A DNA stretch of 64,000 bases from Tardiphaga alba (GTDB lineage Bacteria; Pseudomonadota; Alphaproteobacteria; Rhizobiales; Xanthobacteraceae). Position 1 is the first letter of the stretch. Each line of letters opens with the position of its first letter. The notes beneath the pieces were generated by a model that worked only from the letters and a program-made list of their open reading frames with translations, was not told the origin of the DNA and ran no database searches. Of this stretch, positions 21,881 through 30,956 are shown piece by piece. The stretch is taken from positions 4,605,001 through 4,669,000 of the forward strand of contig NZ_CP036498.1 of the NCBI RefSeq assembly GCF_018279705.1, read 5' to 3'. The position numbers and the translations under genes are program-made.

Positions 21881-23044
21881 ATGAAACGACCTGTGGTGTG
21901 GGTCACCGCGTCGCTGACGATCGCGATCGTGGTGACGACGACATTCCTGATCATGACCACGAGCCGTGGCGAGACGACCTCGTTCGGCTCGTCGGCGGGC
22001 CGGCTGGAGGTGCAGACCGTCGCCTCCGGTCTCTCCTATCCATGGGCCCTCGCCTTCCTGCCCAATAGCAAATTGCTGGTCACCGAGCGGCCCGGCCGCA
22101 TGCGCATCGTGTCATCGCAGGGACAGTTGTCGCCGGCGGTGAAAGGCGTGCCCGAGGTGATGGCCACCGGCCAGGGCGGCCTGCTCGACGTCATCACCGA
22201 CAAGGCATTCGCGCAGAACAATACGATCTACTTCTGCTACTCCGAACGTGCCGGCAGCAGCGGCGGGCGCACGGCCGTCGCCCGCGCGAAACTCGTCGAT
22301 GGAGCAACGCCGCGCCTCGACGAGATGAAAGTGATCTTCCGGCAGGACGGCCCGCTATCGTCGGGCAATCACTATGGTTGCCGCATCGTGCAGGCCGCCG
22401 ACAACAACCTCTTCGTGACGCTCGGCGAGCACTATAGCGGCCGCAACGAAGCGCAGAACCTCGCCAATCACCTCGGCAAGCTGATCCGCATCACGACCGA
22501 TGGCGCTGCGCCGCCTGACAATCCCTTTGTCGGCCGCGACGGCGCCAAGCCCGAGATCTGGAGCTACGGCCACCGCAACCAGCAGGGCCTCGCCATCAAT
22601 CCGGCGACCAATGATCTGTGGGAGACCGAGCATGGGCCGCGTGGCGGTGACGAGGTCAACATCATCGGCAAGGGCAAGAATTACGGCTGGCCGGTGATCG
22701 GCTATGGCATCGACTATTCCGGCGCCAAACTGCACGAAACGGCGTCGAAGGCGGGCATGGAGCAGCCGGTGAAATACTGGGTGCCGTCGATCGCCCCGTC
22801 GGGCATGGCCTTCTACACCGGCGATCTGTTTCCACGCTGGCGCGGCAGCCTGTTCACCGGCGCCCTCGCCGGCCAGATGCTGGTGCGGCTGCAGCTCAAC
22901 GGCAATGCGGTGACGTCGGAAGAACGTATCCTGCAAAATCTCAGCGAGCGCATCCGCGATGTCCGGCAGGGACCGGACGGTGCGTTGTGGCTGGTGACCG
23001 ACAGTTCGGCCGGCCGCGTGTTGAAGATCACGCCGGCGAAGTAA
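21881..23044 (+). CDS. PQQ-dependent aldose sugar dehydrogenase (YliI/Asd-like)
   Basis: A 387-residue six-bladed beta-propeller of the soluble glucose/aldose dehydrogenase family. An N-terminal membrane anchor or signal segment (VTASLTIAIVVTTTFLIM) places it in the periplasm. Family marks are LSYPWALAFLPNSKLLVTERPGRM, GQGGLLDV, the His in GNHYGCRI, YGHRNQQGLA, WETEHGPRGGDEVN and GLWLV-type ending (DGALWLVTDSSAG). It should oxidise aldoses with PQQ as cofactor; the natural substrate is unknown and no PQQ-synthesis genes are in the window. Confidence 0.92.
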   Translation: MKRPVVWVTASLTIAIVVTTTFLIMTTSRGETTSFGSSAGRLEVQTVASGLSYPWALAFLPNSKLLVTERPGRMRIVSSQGQLSPAVKGVPEVMATGQGGLLDVITDKAFAQNNTIYFCYSERAGSSGGRTAVARAKLVDGATPRLDEMKVIFRQDGPLSSGNHYGCRIVQAADNNLFVTLGEHYSGRNEAQNLANHLGKLIRITTDGAAPPDNPFVGRDGAKPEIWSYGHRNQQGLAINPATNDLWETEHGPRGGDEVNIIGKGKNYGWPVIGYGIDYSGAKLHETASKAGMEQPVKYWVPSIAPSGMAFYTGDLFPRWRGSLFTGALAGQMLVRLQLNGNAVTSEERILQNLSERIRDVRQGPDGALWLVTDSSAGRVLKITPAK

Positions 23045-23054
23045 GCGAATCCGA

Positions 23055-23408
23055 TCACCACTTGTGAAAAATGAAAAACGCCCCGAGCGCGATGAACGCA
23101 AAACCCAGCGCGTGATTCCAGCCGAGCGGCTCTTTCAGATACAGCACCGAGAACGCGGCGAACACGACCAGCGTGATCACCTCCTGCATCGTTTTGAGCT
23201 GGGCGGCATTATAGACCTCGCTGCCCCAACGATTGGCCGGCACCGCCAGCCAGTATTCGAAGAAGGCGATGCCCCAGCTCACCAGGATGACGAGCGGCAG
23301 CGACGCTTCCTTGAATTTCAGATGACCGTACCAGGCGAAGGTCATGAAGATGTTCGAGGCCAGCAGCATCAGGATGGGCAGAAGCAGCGGCGAAATGGTG
23401 AAGGGCAT
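23055..23408 (-). CDS. DUF486 (DMT-like) small membrane protein
   Basis: A 117-residue protein with four hydrophobic spans that matches DUF486: ILMLLASNIFMTFAWYGHLKF, SWGIAFFEYWLAVPANRWGS and LGWNHALGFAFIALGAFFIFHKW. Members are related to small multidrug/DMT transporters but the function is not settled. I start at 23408 because AAGGA is ten bases before; an ATG at 23417 is only one base from that site. It is convergent with the sugar dehydrogenase gene, 10 bases apart. Confidence 0.9.
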   Translation of the reverse strand: MPFTISPLLLPILMLLASNIFMTFAWYGHLKFKEASLPLVILVSWGIAFFEYWLAVPANRWGSEVYNAAQLKTMQEVITLVVFAAFSVLYLKEPLGWNHALGFAFIALGAFFIFHKW

Positions 23409-23618
23409 TCGGGGCATATCCTTGTCGAAGCGCGGCGCTAACACCCGGCGGTGTCAGCCGGTTCCAGCCCTTTCGATAGCATTTGATGCGAACAAGGGGA
23501 AAATCGCGCGCGGGCCATCCACGTCTCTTTAGCGATGGTTCGGGGAAGCTGTGGGCTCCCGCGCAACCAAACGTCACTGTGGGTTTATTACCTCCGTACG
23601 GACACGGGCACGGCTCCG

Positions 23619-24212
23619 ATGCAGGTCGACTGGCGCAACCTTTTCGATCCGGGAATTGAGACAGCGATTGTCGTGATCGCAGCTGTCGGTATCACGCTGG
23701 CTATCCGCATGCTGCGCCAGCAGCGCGCCGCCCGGCTGCGCCGCGATGACGAGCGCGCCACGGCCGAACGGCTGTCGGCCGCCCTCGACCGCATCGACAT
23801 CGGCATCGTGCTACTGAATGCCGACACCCGCGCCGAATTCATCAACCGCGCGTTCCGCGACTACTTCGCGCTGCCGGATGCCAAGGCCGACAGCAAGCCG
23901 CCGCTGATCGCGCTGATGTATCATGCGCGTGACACGCACGCCTATACGATCCCATCCGACGAGATCGATCATTTCATCAAGCGGCGCGTCGAACAGATCC
24001 GCGCCGGCAATCCGACGCCGGCGATGCTGCGGCTGGCCAATGGCCGGATCCTGCGGATGAGCTGCACCGCTTTGCCCGATGGCGGCCGGATGCTGAGCTA
24101 CACGCCGGTGACCGACCTCATCCGCCACGACGACGATGCAGCCGACCGCGACTACTATCTCGCGCTCCGCGATGGCGACGTGTTCAGCCGCCGGCTCGAT
24201 GCCGCGGAATAG
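23619..24212 (+). CDS. Membrane-anchored PAS domain protein
   Basis: A 197-residue protein with one N-terminal membrane span (AIVVIAAVGITLAIRML), a basic coiled linker (RQQRAARLRRDDERATAERLSAAL) and a single PAS domain (DRIDIGIVLLNADTRAEFINRAFRDYFALPD, ending GGRMLSYTPVTDLIRHDD). There is no histidine kinase, GGDEF or EAL output domain, so it can only sense or bind a partner. The start at 23619 (MQVDWRNLF) has no strong ribosome-binding site. A frame open back to 23535 adds a less likely N-terminus. Confidence 0.8.
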   Translation: MQVDWRNLFDPGIETAIVVIAAVGITLAIRMLRQQRAARLRRDDERATAERLSAALDRIDIGIVLLNADTRAEFINRAFRDYFALPDAKADSKPPLIALMYHARDTHAYTIPSDEIDHFIKRRVEQIRAGNPTPAMLRLANGRILRMSCTALPDGGRMLSYTPVTDLIRHDDDAADRDYYLALRDGDVFSRRLDAAE

Positions 24213-24421
24213 CTGAATGATGCGGGCTGTGGATATCCCGGGTTGTCATGGCGGTGTCACCCGCCCCCGCTAGCCTTCCTCATGCAGCCGCTCGCTTCCC
24301 CCCGTCGCCGGTCGGCTGTTTCCCCAGCGGTCTCCGTCAGTTGCCGCGCTGACCGGGACCGCTTCTTTTTGACTTCTGTTGGTTTTTTGCCTGCGGCGCT
24401 TCGCATCGGTATAAGCAGCCC

Positions 24422-25267
24422 ATGATCCGTCTCGCCACCGTCGCCGTTACGATGCTGCTGATGATCGTGCTGCTCGCTCCGCTGCAGCTCGCGAGCATCA
24501 TCTTCCGTTGGCGCCTGCAACAGGCCATCCCGCATCTCTTCCATCGGGTGCTGTGCGCCGTCATCGGCATCCGCATCCAGGAAGTCGGCGCGCGCAGCAA
24601 GACCGCCCCGCTGCTGATCCTCTCCAATCACGCCTCCTGGCTCGACATCCTCGTCATCGGCGCCAAAACGCCGGTGGTGTTCGTCGCCAAGAGCGAGGTC
24701 GCCAAATGGCCGCTGTTCGGCTGGCTCGCCCGCATGCAGCGCACGATCTTCGTCGAACGCGAACGCCGCCAGAGCACCGGCGCTACCGCGCGCGAGATCG
24801 GCGACCGCATGGTGTCCGGCGATGCCGTGGTGCTGTTCGCCGAAGGCACGTCGAGCGACGGCATCCGCGTGCTGCCGTTCCGGTCGGCGCTGGTCGGCTC
24901 GGTGCATCACGCGCTCGGTGAGTCCACGCATCACGACAAGGTCATGGTGCAGCCGATGTCGCTGGCCTATGTGGGCTTCGGCGGCCTGCCGGTCGGCCGC
25001 GCATTGAATGGCCGCGTCGCCTGGTATGGCGATGTCGATCTCATCCCGCATCTCATGGGCATCCTCACCTCCGGCGCCATCGACGTGACCGTCACCTGGG
25101 GCGACGCCGTGGCTTATGACATGTCCGCCGATCGCAAGGCGATTGCACGCCATGCCGAGAACGCCGTGCGCCAGATGACGACCGCAGCACTCCGCGCCGG
25201 CCCGCCGAAGAAGGCAGTGGCGCCGCAAAGCGCGCCCACCGCAGAGCCGGCGCCGGCCATTGCCTGA
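24422..25267 (+). CDS. 1-acyl-sn-glycerol-3-phosphate acyltransferase family protein (PlsC-like)
   Basis: A 281-residue acyltransferase. An N-terminal membrane span (VTMLLMIVLLAPLQLASIIF) is followed by the catalytic NHASWLD (about 69-75, the HX4D motif), a central FVAKSEVAKWPLFGW block and EGTSSDG (about 142), the standard order of PlsC motifs. It should acylate lysophosphatidate or a related lysolipid at the inner membrane. The C-terminal tail (PPKKAVAPQSAPTAEPAPA) is Pro/Ala-rich and not part of the fold. Whether it is the main PlsC or a side enzyme cannot be told. Confidence 0.92.
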   Translation: MIRLATVAVTMLLMIVLLAPLQLASIIFRWRLQQAIPHLFHRVLCAVIGIRIQEVGARSKTAPLLILSNHASWLDILVIGAKTPVVFVAKSEVAKWPLFGWLARMQRTIFVERERRQSTGATAREIGDRMVSGDAVVLFAEGTSSDGIRVLPFRSALVGSVHHALGESTHHDKVMVQPMSLAYVGFGGLPVGRALNGRVAWYGDVDLIPHLMGILTSGAIDVTVTWGDAVAYDMSADRKAIARHAENAVRQMTTAALRAGPPKKAVAPQSAPTAEPAPAIA

Positions 25268-25361
25268 GCGTCTCGCGCAGGTGCCATGATGCACCGCGCC
25301 TTGCCCGCGAGCGAGACGCGGGCAATAGTCCGCGCCTTCGCTTCCTGCACAAGGCATTCCC

Positions 25362-26300
25362 ATGGACATCCGTAATCTCGGCCGCTCCGGCCTGCGCGTC
25401 TCGGCGGTCGGTCTCGGCTGCAACAACTTTGGCCAGCGCACAGATCTGGAGACCTCGCGAAAGGTCATCCACAAGGCCATCGATCTCGGCATCACTTTGT
25501 TCGACACCGCCGACATCTATGCCGGCATGGGCGGCTCCGAGACCGTGCTGGGCGAAGTGCTGGGTGATCGCCGCAAGGACATCGTGCTGGCCACCAAATA
25601 CGCCAAGCCGATGAGCACCGACGGCACCAAACAGGGCGCCTCGCGCCGCTACATCTTCAATGCCGTGGAAGCCAGCCTGAAGCGGCTGAAGACCGACTAT
25701 ATCGACCTCTATCAGCAGCATGAATTCGACGACCGCACGCCCATCGAGGAAACGCTGCGCGCGCTCGACGATCTCGTGCGGCAGGGCAAGGTGCGCTATA
25801 TCGGCCATTCCAACTTCCCGGCCTGGCGCATCGCCGAAGCCGAGTTCACCGCGCGGCAGATGGGCGTGACGCCGTTCGTGTCGAGCCAGGACGAATACAG
25901 CCTCGTCGTCCGCGGCATCGAGAAGGACCTGCTGCCGGCCGCGCAGCAATACAATCTCGGCCTGCTGCCGTTCTTCCCGCTCGCCAACGGCCTGCTCACC
26001 GGCAAATACAAGCCCGGCACCGAGCCGCCCGCGGATTCGCGCTTCGCCAAGGCGCCGGCGCTGCGTGAACGCTCGGCCACGCCGCGCAACGAAGCCATCG
26101 CGGTGAAGCTCGATACCTTCGCGCGGGAGCGCGGACATACGCTGCTCGAACTCGCCTTCTCCTGGCTGGCCGCACGGCCGCAAGTGTCGAGCGTCATCGC
26201 CGGCGCCACCCGCGTCGAGCAGATCGAGCAAAATGTGAAAGCCGCGAGCTGGAAGCTGAGTGCGGAGGAGATGGCGGAGATCGACGGGATTACGCTGTAG
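25362..26300 (+). CDS. Aldo/keto reductase
   Basis: A 312-residue NADPH-dependent oxidoreductase with the TIM-barrel AKR pattern. The catalytic tetrad is visible as Asp and Tyr in LFDTADIYAGMGGSE, Lys in LATKYAKP and His in YQQHEFDD. The C-terminal cofactor-binding part has SSVIAGATRVEQIEQNVKA. The start (MDIRNLGRSGLRVSAVGLGC) is the family start. The physiological substrate is not known. Convergent with the DUF1501 gene across a mosaic palindromic repeat. Confidence 0.95.
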   Translation: MDIRNLGRSGLRVSAVGLGCNNFGQRTDLETSRKVIHKAIDLGITLFDTADIYAGMGGSETVLGEVLGDRRKDIVLATKYAKPMSTDGTKQGASRRYIFNAVEASLKRLKTDYIDLYQQHEFDDRTPIEETLRALDDLVRQGKVRYIGHSNFPAWRIAEAEFTARQMGVTPFVSSQDEYSLVVRGIEKDLLPAAQQYNLGLLPFFPLANGLLTGKYKPGTEPPADSRFAKAPALRERSATPRNEAIAVKLDTFARERGHTLLELAFSWLAARPQVSSVIAGATRVEQIEQNVKAASWKLSAEEMAEIDGITL

Positions 26301-26303
26301 CTC

Positions 26304-26497
26304 TTCTCCCTCCCCGGAGCGAAGCGACTGGGGAGGGTGGCGCGGCGCGAGCACTTGCGAGCGGCGTGACGGGTGGGATGCCTCCCCACGAAAGGACGAC
26401 GTGTGGGGAGAGACCCCACCCGTCTTGAAGCTCGCTGAACGCTCGCTTCAATCCACCCTCCCCGCGTCGCGTGGCTACGCCAAGCTAGGGGGAGGGA
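26304..26497. repeat. Mosaic palindromic intergenic element, second copy type
   Basis: About 190 bases of nested inverted repeats between two convergent genes. The outer arms are CTTCTCCCTCCCC and the right-hand GGGGGAGGG. Internal parts include GACGGGTGGG with CCCACCCGTC and a hairpin around the central CCCCAC...GTGGGG. The plan parallels the element at 3081-3243 (CTCCC outer arms, CACCCGTC inner arm). There is no coding frame of credible type inside. Confidence 0.7.
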
Positions 26498-27715
26498 TTA
26501 GGCCACCAACCCCTTCGCCGGCTTCACCAGCGCGCTATCCGGAAACACCCGCTCCGCCAACACGCGCTCGCCGAGACCGAGATGGTCGTGCAGCACGCCT
26601 TTCAGCACGGCGCGGAGATCCGTGGTCGGTGCGAGATCGCGGCCGTCATGCAGTCTGCCATTCGCGAGGCCCGGCCAGTCCGCGATCACCCGCCCGCCTT
26701 TCACCGCACCGCCCGCGAGAAGCGCGATGGTGCCGGTGCCGTGGTCGGTGCCGGCGGTGCCGTTGATCTTGGCGGTGCGGCCGAATTCCGTCGCCACCAC
26801 GATCACCGTGTCGCGCCAATGGGCGCCGAGGCCGGTCTGGAATTCCGCCAACGCGCCGTCGAGCCCGCCGAGCAATTGCGCCAGACGGCCCACCGGCCCG
26901 CCCTCCTGCGCATGCGTATCCCAGCCATCGAAGGCCAGCGCCGCCACGCGAGGCCCATCGTCGGCCGCCATCAGCTTGGCGGCGCCGCGCGCGACCTGAC
27001 GCATCGCGGCGATGTTGTTGCCGCCTTTCGGCTTCATCCCGTCGCCGACCGCGAGCTTGTCGAGCTTGAGCCCCTGCGACAGCGCCGTCGCCAATGCGGG
27101 ATCGCGCTCCTGATAGAGCTGCAGCAACCGCATCGCCGTATCATCCGCCGCATTCGGCAGGTTGACCGGCGACCAGCCGACCGTGGGTGCTGCGCCGCGC
27201 AGCACCAGCGGCGTGGTCGGCCCCACCGCGAGACCCGAATTCACGCGCTCGCCACGCGGCAGCGCTTCGATGGCCCGGTTGAGCCAGCCCGACTGCACGC
27301 GGCCGGGACCGGCATAGCCGCTCTCCAGCACGTCCTGCCCGTCGAAATGCGACCGCTCGCGATAGGAGGTCGCGACCGCATGCACGACCGCCGCCTGCTT
27401 GTCGCGATACATGCGCGCAAATTCCGGCATCGCCGGATGCAGGCCGAAGAAACCGTCGAGACCGACGGCCGCGTTCGGCCCGTCCTTGAGCAGCGCGATC
27501 GACCCGTGCAGCCCGGCATAATCGGGATCGCCGAGCGGCGCCACGGTGGCAAGACCATCGAGCGCGCCGCGCAGGATCACGACGATGAGGCGCGGATCGC
27601 GCGCATCGGCGGCGCGTGCGAATTTCGGCAGATAGGCCCAGGCTGCAAAGGCTGCGCCGGACAAAAGCAGCGCGCGCCGCGTGGGAGAGAGCGTCCGGCT
27701 TTCGCAACAGTCCAT
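26498..27715 (-). CDS. DUF1501 family exported protein
   Basis: A 405-residue protein with a Tat-like N-terminus (SPTRRALLLSGAAFAAWAYLPKFARAAD, twin Arg) followed by the DUF1501 sulfatase/phosphatase-like fold (RLIVVILRGALDGLATVAPLGDPDYAGLHG, GWDTHAQEG, VATEFGRTAKING, TDHGTGTIALLAGG). DUF1501 and DUF1800 genes almost always occur as a pair; here the start overlaps the DUF1800 stop. Their shared job is unknown. I start at 27715 because GAGGAG is six bases before it; the ATG at 27721 (ATGA overlap) is also possible. Confidence 0.9.
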   Translation of the reverse strand: MDCCESRTLSPTRRALLLSGAAFAAWAYLPKFARAADARDPRLIVVILRGALDGLATVAPLGDPDYAGLHGSIALLKDGPNAAVGLDGFFGLHPAMPEFARMYRDKQAAVVHAVATSYRERSHFDGQDVLESGYAGPGRVQSGWLNRAIEALPRGERVNSGLAVGPTTPLVLRGAAPTVGWSPVNLPNAADDTAMRLLQLYQERDPALATALSQGLKLDKLAVGDGMKPKGGNNIAAMRQVARGAAKLMAADDGPRVAALAFDGWDTHAQEGGPVGRLAQLLGGLDGALAEFQTGLGAHWRDTVIVVATEFGRTAKINGTAGTDHGTGTIALLAGGAVKGGRVIADWPGLANGRLHDGRDLAPTTDLRAVLKGVLHDHLGLGERVLAERVFPDSALVKPAKGLVA

Positions 27716-27717
27716 CG

Positions 27718-29198
27718 TCATCTCCTCTGGAATTCCGGCGACATCAGCAACAGCGCCAGCGCCTGCTGCCGCGTCTCCGCGCGTGCGATGGTTTGCCGTG
27801 TGTCGCTGGACGCCGCCTCGCCTGCCACGACGTCGAGCATCTCGCGCGGATCGATGCTGTCGGGCAACCGCGTGGAAATCTGCGCCGCGAGATCGAGCCG
27901 CAGCTTCATGCCTTCGGGCACCGCCCAGGCCGCATTGCTGTCCGGAAATCCGTTCGGCCCCGGCGGCGTCCACAGCGGCTGGCCGAGCGCCTGCAGGCCG
28001 GCGAAATAGCGGTTGGGATCTTCAGGGATGCGCGCGAGCAGGCGCCCGGTGGCGATCAGATATTCATAGGGCGTGCGCAGCTTGGTCATCGGCGCCTGCC
28101 AGGCTTCGCTGGAATCGAGCAATGCCAGCGCCACGGCCTTCAGGTCGCCATCGGTCTTCCTGAACACGCCTTCCAGCCGCGCGACCAGCGCCGGCGGCGG
28201 CGCATCCGCCACAAAATGTTGTGCGAGTTTCAGCGCGATGAATTTCGCCGCCGAGGGATGCCGCGCGATATCGGCAAGCGCCGTCTCGCCTTGCGCGACG
28301 CCGGTGTCGTCATAGGTCTTGCCGAGCAATTGCTGCGCGCCGGGCTCATGCGCATTGGCGTTGAAGACGAACGTGCCGGGCACGCCGAGCCGGCCCTCGC
28401 GCCCCACATAGGTCCAGCCGGTGATGATGCGCGCCAGCGAGGTGACGTCGGTCTGTGTGTAGCCACCGCCGACGCCGAGCGTATGCAGCTCCATGATCTC
28501 GCGCGCGAGGTTTTCGTTGAGCCCGCGTTTCTGGTTCTGGCCAGCCCGGGAGTTCGGACCGATGGACTGCTGGTTGTCGAGAAAGAACAGCATCGCCGGA
28601 TGCTGCTCGACGGCTTTCAGCATATTGGCGAACTTGCCGAGCACATGCGGGCGGATCGCCTCGCGCTCGAACGATCCCGCCCACATCCGTGCCGGCTCGC
28701 CTTTGCTGGCCGAGATGCAAAAATGGTTCGACCAGAACACGACCAATCGCTCGACGAAGCCGCCTTCCGCGATGGTGGCGCGCTGGATGCGGGCGAGCGC
28801 TTCGGCACGATAGGTCTTCTGCACAACGTTAGGGGCTGCGGCGCGGCCGGCGGTGGCTTCGGTGCATCGGGCTGCACGGTCATGGTCGTGTTGCCGGCCA
28901 TCGCGGCGGCATCGGGCTTCGCATCCATGGCTGCTGCAGGCGGCTCAGGCGCAGCTTTCGCGGCGGCCGCCCGCGCGGTCCTCACCTCCTGCTGATAGGC
29001 GAACATGGCCGACGCCAGTTCCCGCGTCGGCTGCAATCCCGGCAGTTCCAGCAGGGCTGCATTGGGGCGCGCCAGTTCCGCCTTCACGAAGCCGCGCGGA
29101 TCCGACGCCGCCGCAACGATATCGCCGGAGGCGCCGCCACGGGCGCCGAAGCCAAAGCGGTTCAGTGCGATCAGCGCGCCTTGCGGGTCGCGGGCCAT
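27718..29198 (-). pseudogene. DUF1800 family protein, frameshifted
   Basis: Partner gene of the DUF1501 protein. The N-terminal part (29198 down to about 28850; MARDPQGALIALNRFGFGARGG) and the C-terminal part (28830 to 27718; VQKTYRAEALARIQRATIAEGGF, FWSNHFCISASKG, LARIITGWTYVGREG, LLLMSPEFQRR) lie in different frames. The join falls in the Pro/Ala-rich linker at about 28838-28852; one added base makes a continuous 493-residue protein, the family's usual size. As written, the N-terminal frame stops at 28617. The start at 29198 has AAGGA six bases upstream. This may be real decay or a one-base sequencing error. Confidence 0.85.
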
Positions 29199-29331
29199 CA
29201 GGTTTCCTTCGGGTTTTCCTGCTCGCGTCGGCGCTCTATGATGTGCCGTGCGACGTCACTATCTCACCCGGATATGCGGGTCCGGCAGATGAACGCCGCA
29301 TGAAAATCGCGCTGAAATTGGGGCCGTTTGG

Positions 29332-29556
29332 ATGACAAATCGGACAGGAACGCAGACCGAGGACAGCGCCGCCGCGCTGAGCCGGCGGCTGACCTGTTCG
29401 GCCTGCGGCGCCGAGTTCGGCTGCGACCTGTCCGGCAATTGCTGGTGCGCCGAGGAACCGGCCAAGCTGCCGATGCCGACCACCGGCGGCGATTGCCTGT
29501 GCCGCGACTGCCTGCGCGAAGCCGCCGCCGCGCATGAACGCAGCAAGCGAGCCTGA
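29332..29556 (+). CDS. Cysteine-rich CWC family protein
   Basis: A 74-residue protein with two close cysteine pairs and a CWC motif: LTCSACGAEFGCDLSGNCWCAEEP, then GGDCLCRDCLREA. This matches the small cysteine-rich CWC proteins, presumably binding zinc; no function is established. There is no signal peptide. It is divergent from the DUF1800 gene (134 bases). Confidence 0.85.
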   Translation: MTNRTGTQTEDSAAALSRRLTCSACGAEFGCDLSGNCWCAEEPAKLPMPTTGGDCLCRDCLREAAAAHERSKRA

Positions 29557-29695
29557 CCGCCCGGCGGCCGATTGATTCAAATTTGACTTAATGCGCCATC
29601 CGTGAATTCACCATTCCGGCGATGCGGGCTGAATGCTTATCCCGCGTTAAACGGGAATGGTCTATGCAAACGCAAATTGCTTTTGCGAGATCGCC

Positions 29696-30259
29696 ATGAA
29701 GAGCGTCCTTCTTTTTATCAGCGTCGCCGTCAGCACCTTTGTCATCGGCCTGTGGGGCGCCCGCGGATTTCCGATCCCCTTCATTGCGGCAACTCCCATG
29801 CAGGCACGGGTGGACTCCACCTTCGGCAACGACAAGAGCGAACAGATCGCGCAACAGCGCCAGGAACAGGCGGTGGCCGATCCCGACAATGGCAAGCGCA
29901 ATCCGCTGCGCATGGATGCGCTGCAGGCAGCGACCGGCTTCACGCTGTCGCCCTGCAATCCCGAGATGAAGGCCAAGCTGGTCGCCGCAACCACCGCTTA
30001 TGCCGCCGCCTATCGCTGGCGCGACACATGCAATCCGATGTTCGGCAACTGCGAGCCCGCCATCGAACGCGCCAATGTGATGTACTCCTCGCCGCTCGAC
30101 AAGCGCGTACGTGCAGCACTCAATGAGGCGTTCGAGAAGGGCGGCATCACCGGCCAGGACTTCCCGCCGAACCTGCAGATGGAAGTGATGTCGCTGGCGA
30201 ACAGCCAGGGCAATCCTGTTTCCGCCTGCACGCAAACGTCCGAAAGACGCATGCGATGA
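29696..30259 (+). CDS. Exported or membrane-anchored hypothetical protein (187 aa)
   Basis: I do not recognise the family. The protein has an N-terminal hydrophobic span (SVLLFISVAVSTFVIGLWGA) that is either a signal peptide or an anchor, then a soluble part with cysteines in SPCNPEM, RDTCNPMFGNCEPAIERA and SACTQTS, consistent with periplasmic disulfides. The start at 29696 (MKSVLLF) puts the charged residue right before the span. Its stop overlaps the start of the next gene (ATGA), so the pair is an operon. Confidence 0.75.
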   Translation: MKSVLLFISVAVSTFVIGLWGARGFPIPFIAATPMQARVDSTFGNDKSEQIAQQRQEQAVADPDNGKRNPLRMDALQAATGFTLSPCNPEMKAKLVAATTAYAAAYRWRDTCNPMFGNCEPAIERANVMYSSPLDKRVRAALNEAFEKGGITGQDFPPNLQMEVMSLANSQGNPVSACTQTSERRMR

Positions 30260-30729
30260 AGTGGCTTTACCTGATCGGCGCACTCGTCATCCTGCAGGTC
30301 GGCTTCTGGCTTTTCTCACCGGCCAAGCAACCGAAGGCGCTGCCCGACAGCAAGATCGCTTATGGACCGAACGAGGCGGCGCTTGTCGAGGGCCGGCCGA
30401 TGCAGCGCCAGAGTGCGCTCAATGCGCTGGACAAGCCGACCGCAAGCCGTTGCACGCCGGACGGCCGAAAGAGCTTTCTCAGCGGCCTAAGCTATTACTA
30501 CGAGATGCGCCAGAACCAGATGGAGCGCTATCCCGAGACGTACGGCAAGCTCGGCGCGGATTACATCGCCAAGCAATGGGCGAGTCCGGATGACCGCCGC
30601 ATCGATCGGCTGACCCAGGAAGCCTATAACAAGGGCTACCTGAAGCCCGATGATTTCAAGGGCCTGCCGCGCAAGATCGTCGCCGATGTGGTGAAGAGCG
30701 AGAAGGTTGTCAGCAAAGGCTGCAGCTGA
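30256..30729 (+). CDS. Exported or membrane-anchored hypothetical protein (157 aa)
   Basis: Second gene of the pair with 29696-30259 (four-base overlap). It opens with a hydrophobic anchor (WLYLIGALVILQVGFWLF) and continues with a helical soluble part (SRCTPDGRKSFLSGLSYYYEMRQNQMERYPETYGKLGADYIAKQW) ending in a lone cysteine. Both proteins have the same layout (anchor plus small soluble domain with cysteines), which suggests that they act together in the envelope. The function is unknown. The 227 bases after it hold no feature I can name. Confidence 0.75.
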   Translation: MKWLYLIGALVILQVGFWLFSPAKQPKALPDSKIAYGPNEAALVEGRPMQRQSALNALDKPTASRCTPDGRKSFLSGLSYYYEMRQNQMERYPETYGKLGADYIAKQWASPDDRRIDRLTQEAYNKGYLKPDDFKGLPRKIVADVVKSEKVVSKGCS

Positions 30730-30956
30730 GCGGATTTGCAGCCTGCATCTGCGCGAGTTCCATCAGGACATATCGACGCTGCGCGTTCGTGCCTGACCGC
30801 AAGGTGTTGCGGCATGCGCGGCATCGCGACCCACATCTGCCAAAGATCATGCGCATCGCGGCGACGGCATCGCAGTTCCGCCATCTTCCTTAACCGCATT
30901 GTCGCATCGCTTTGCAGTTCGTGAAGGTTTTCGGTCGAATTTGAACGAAAGCAATC

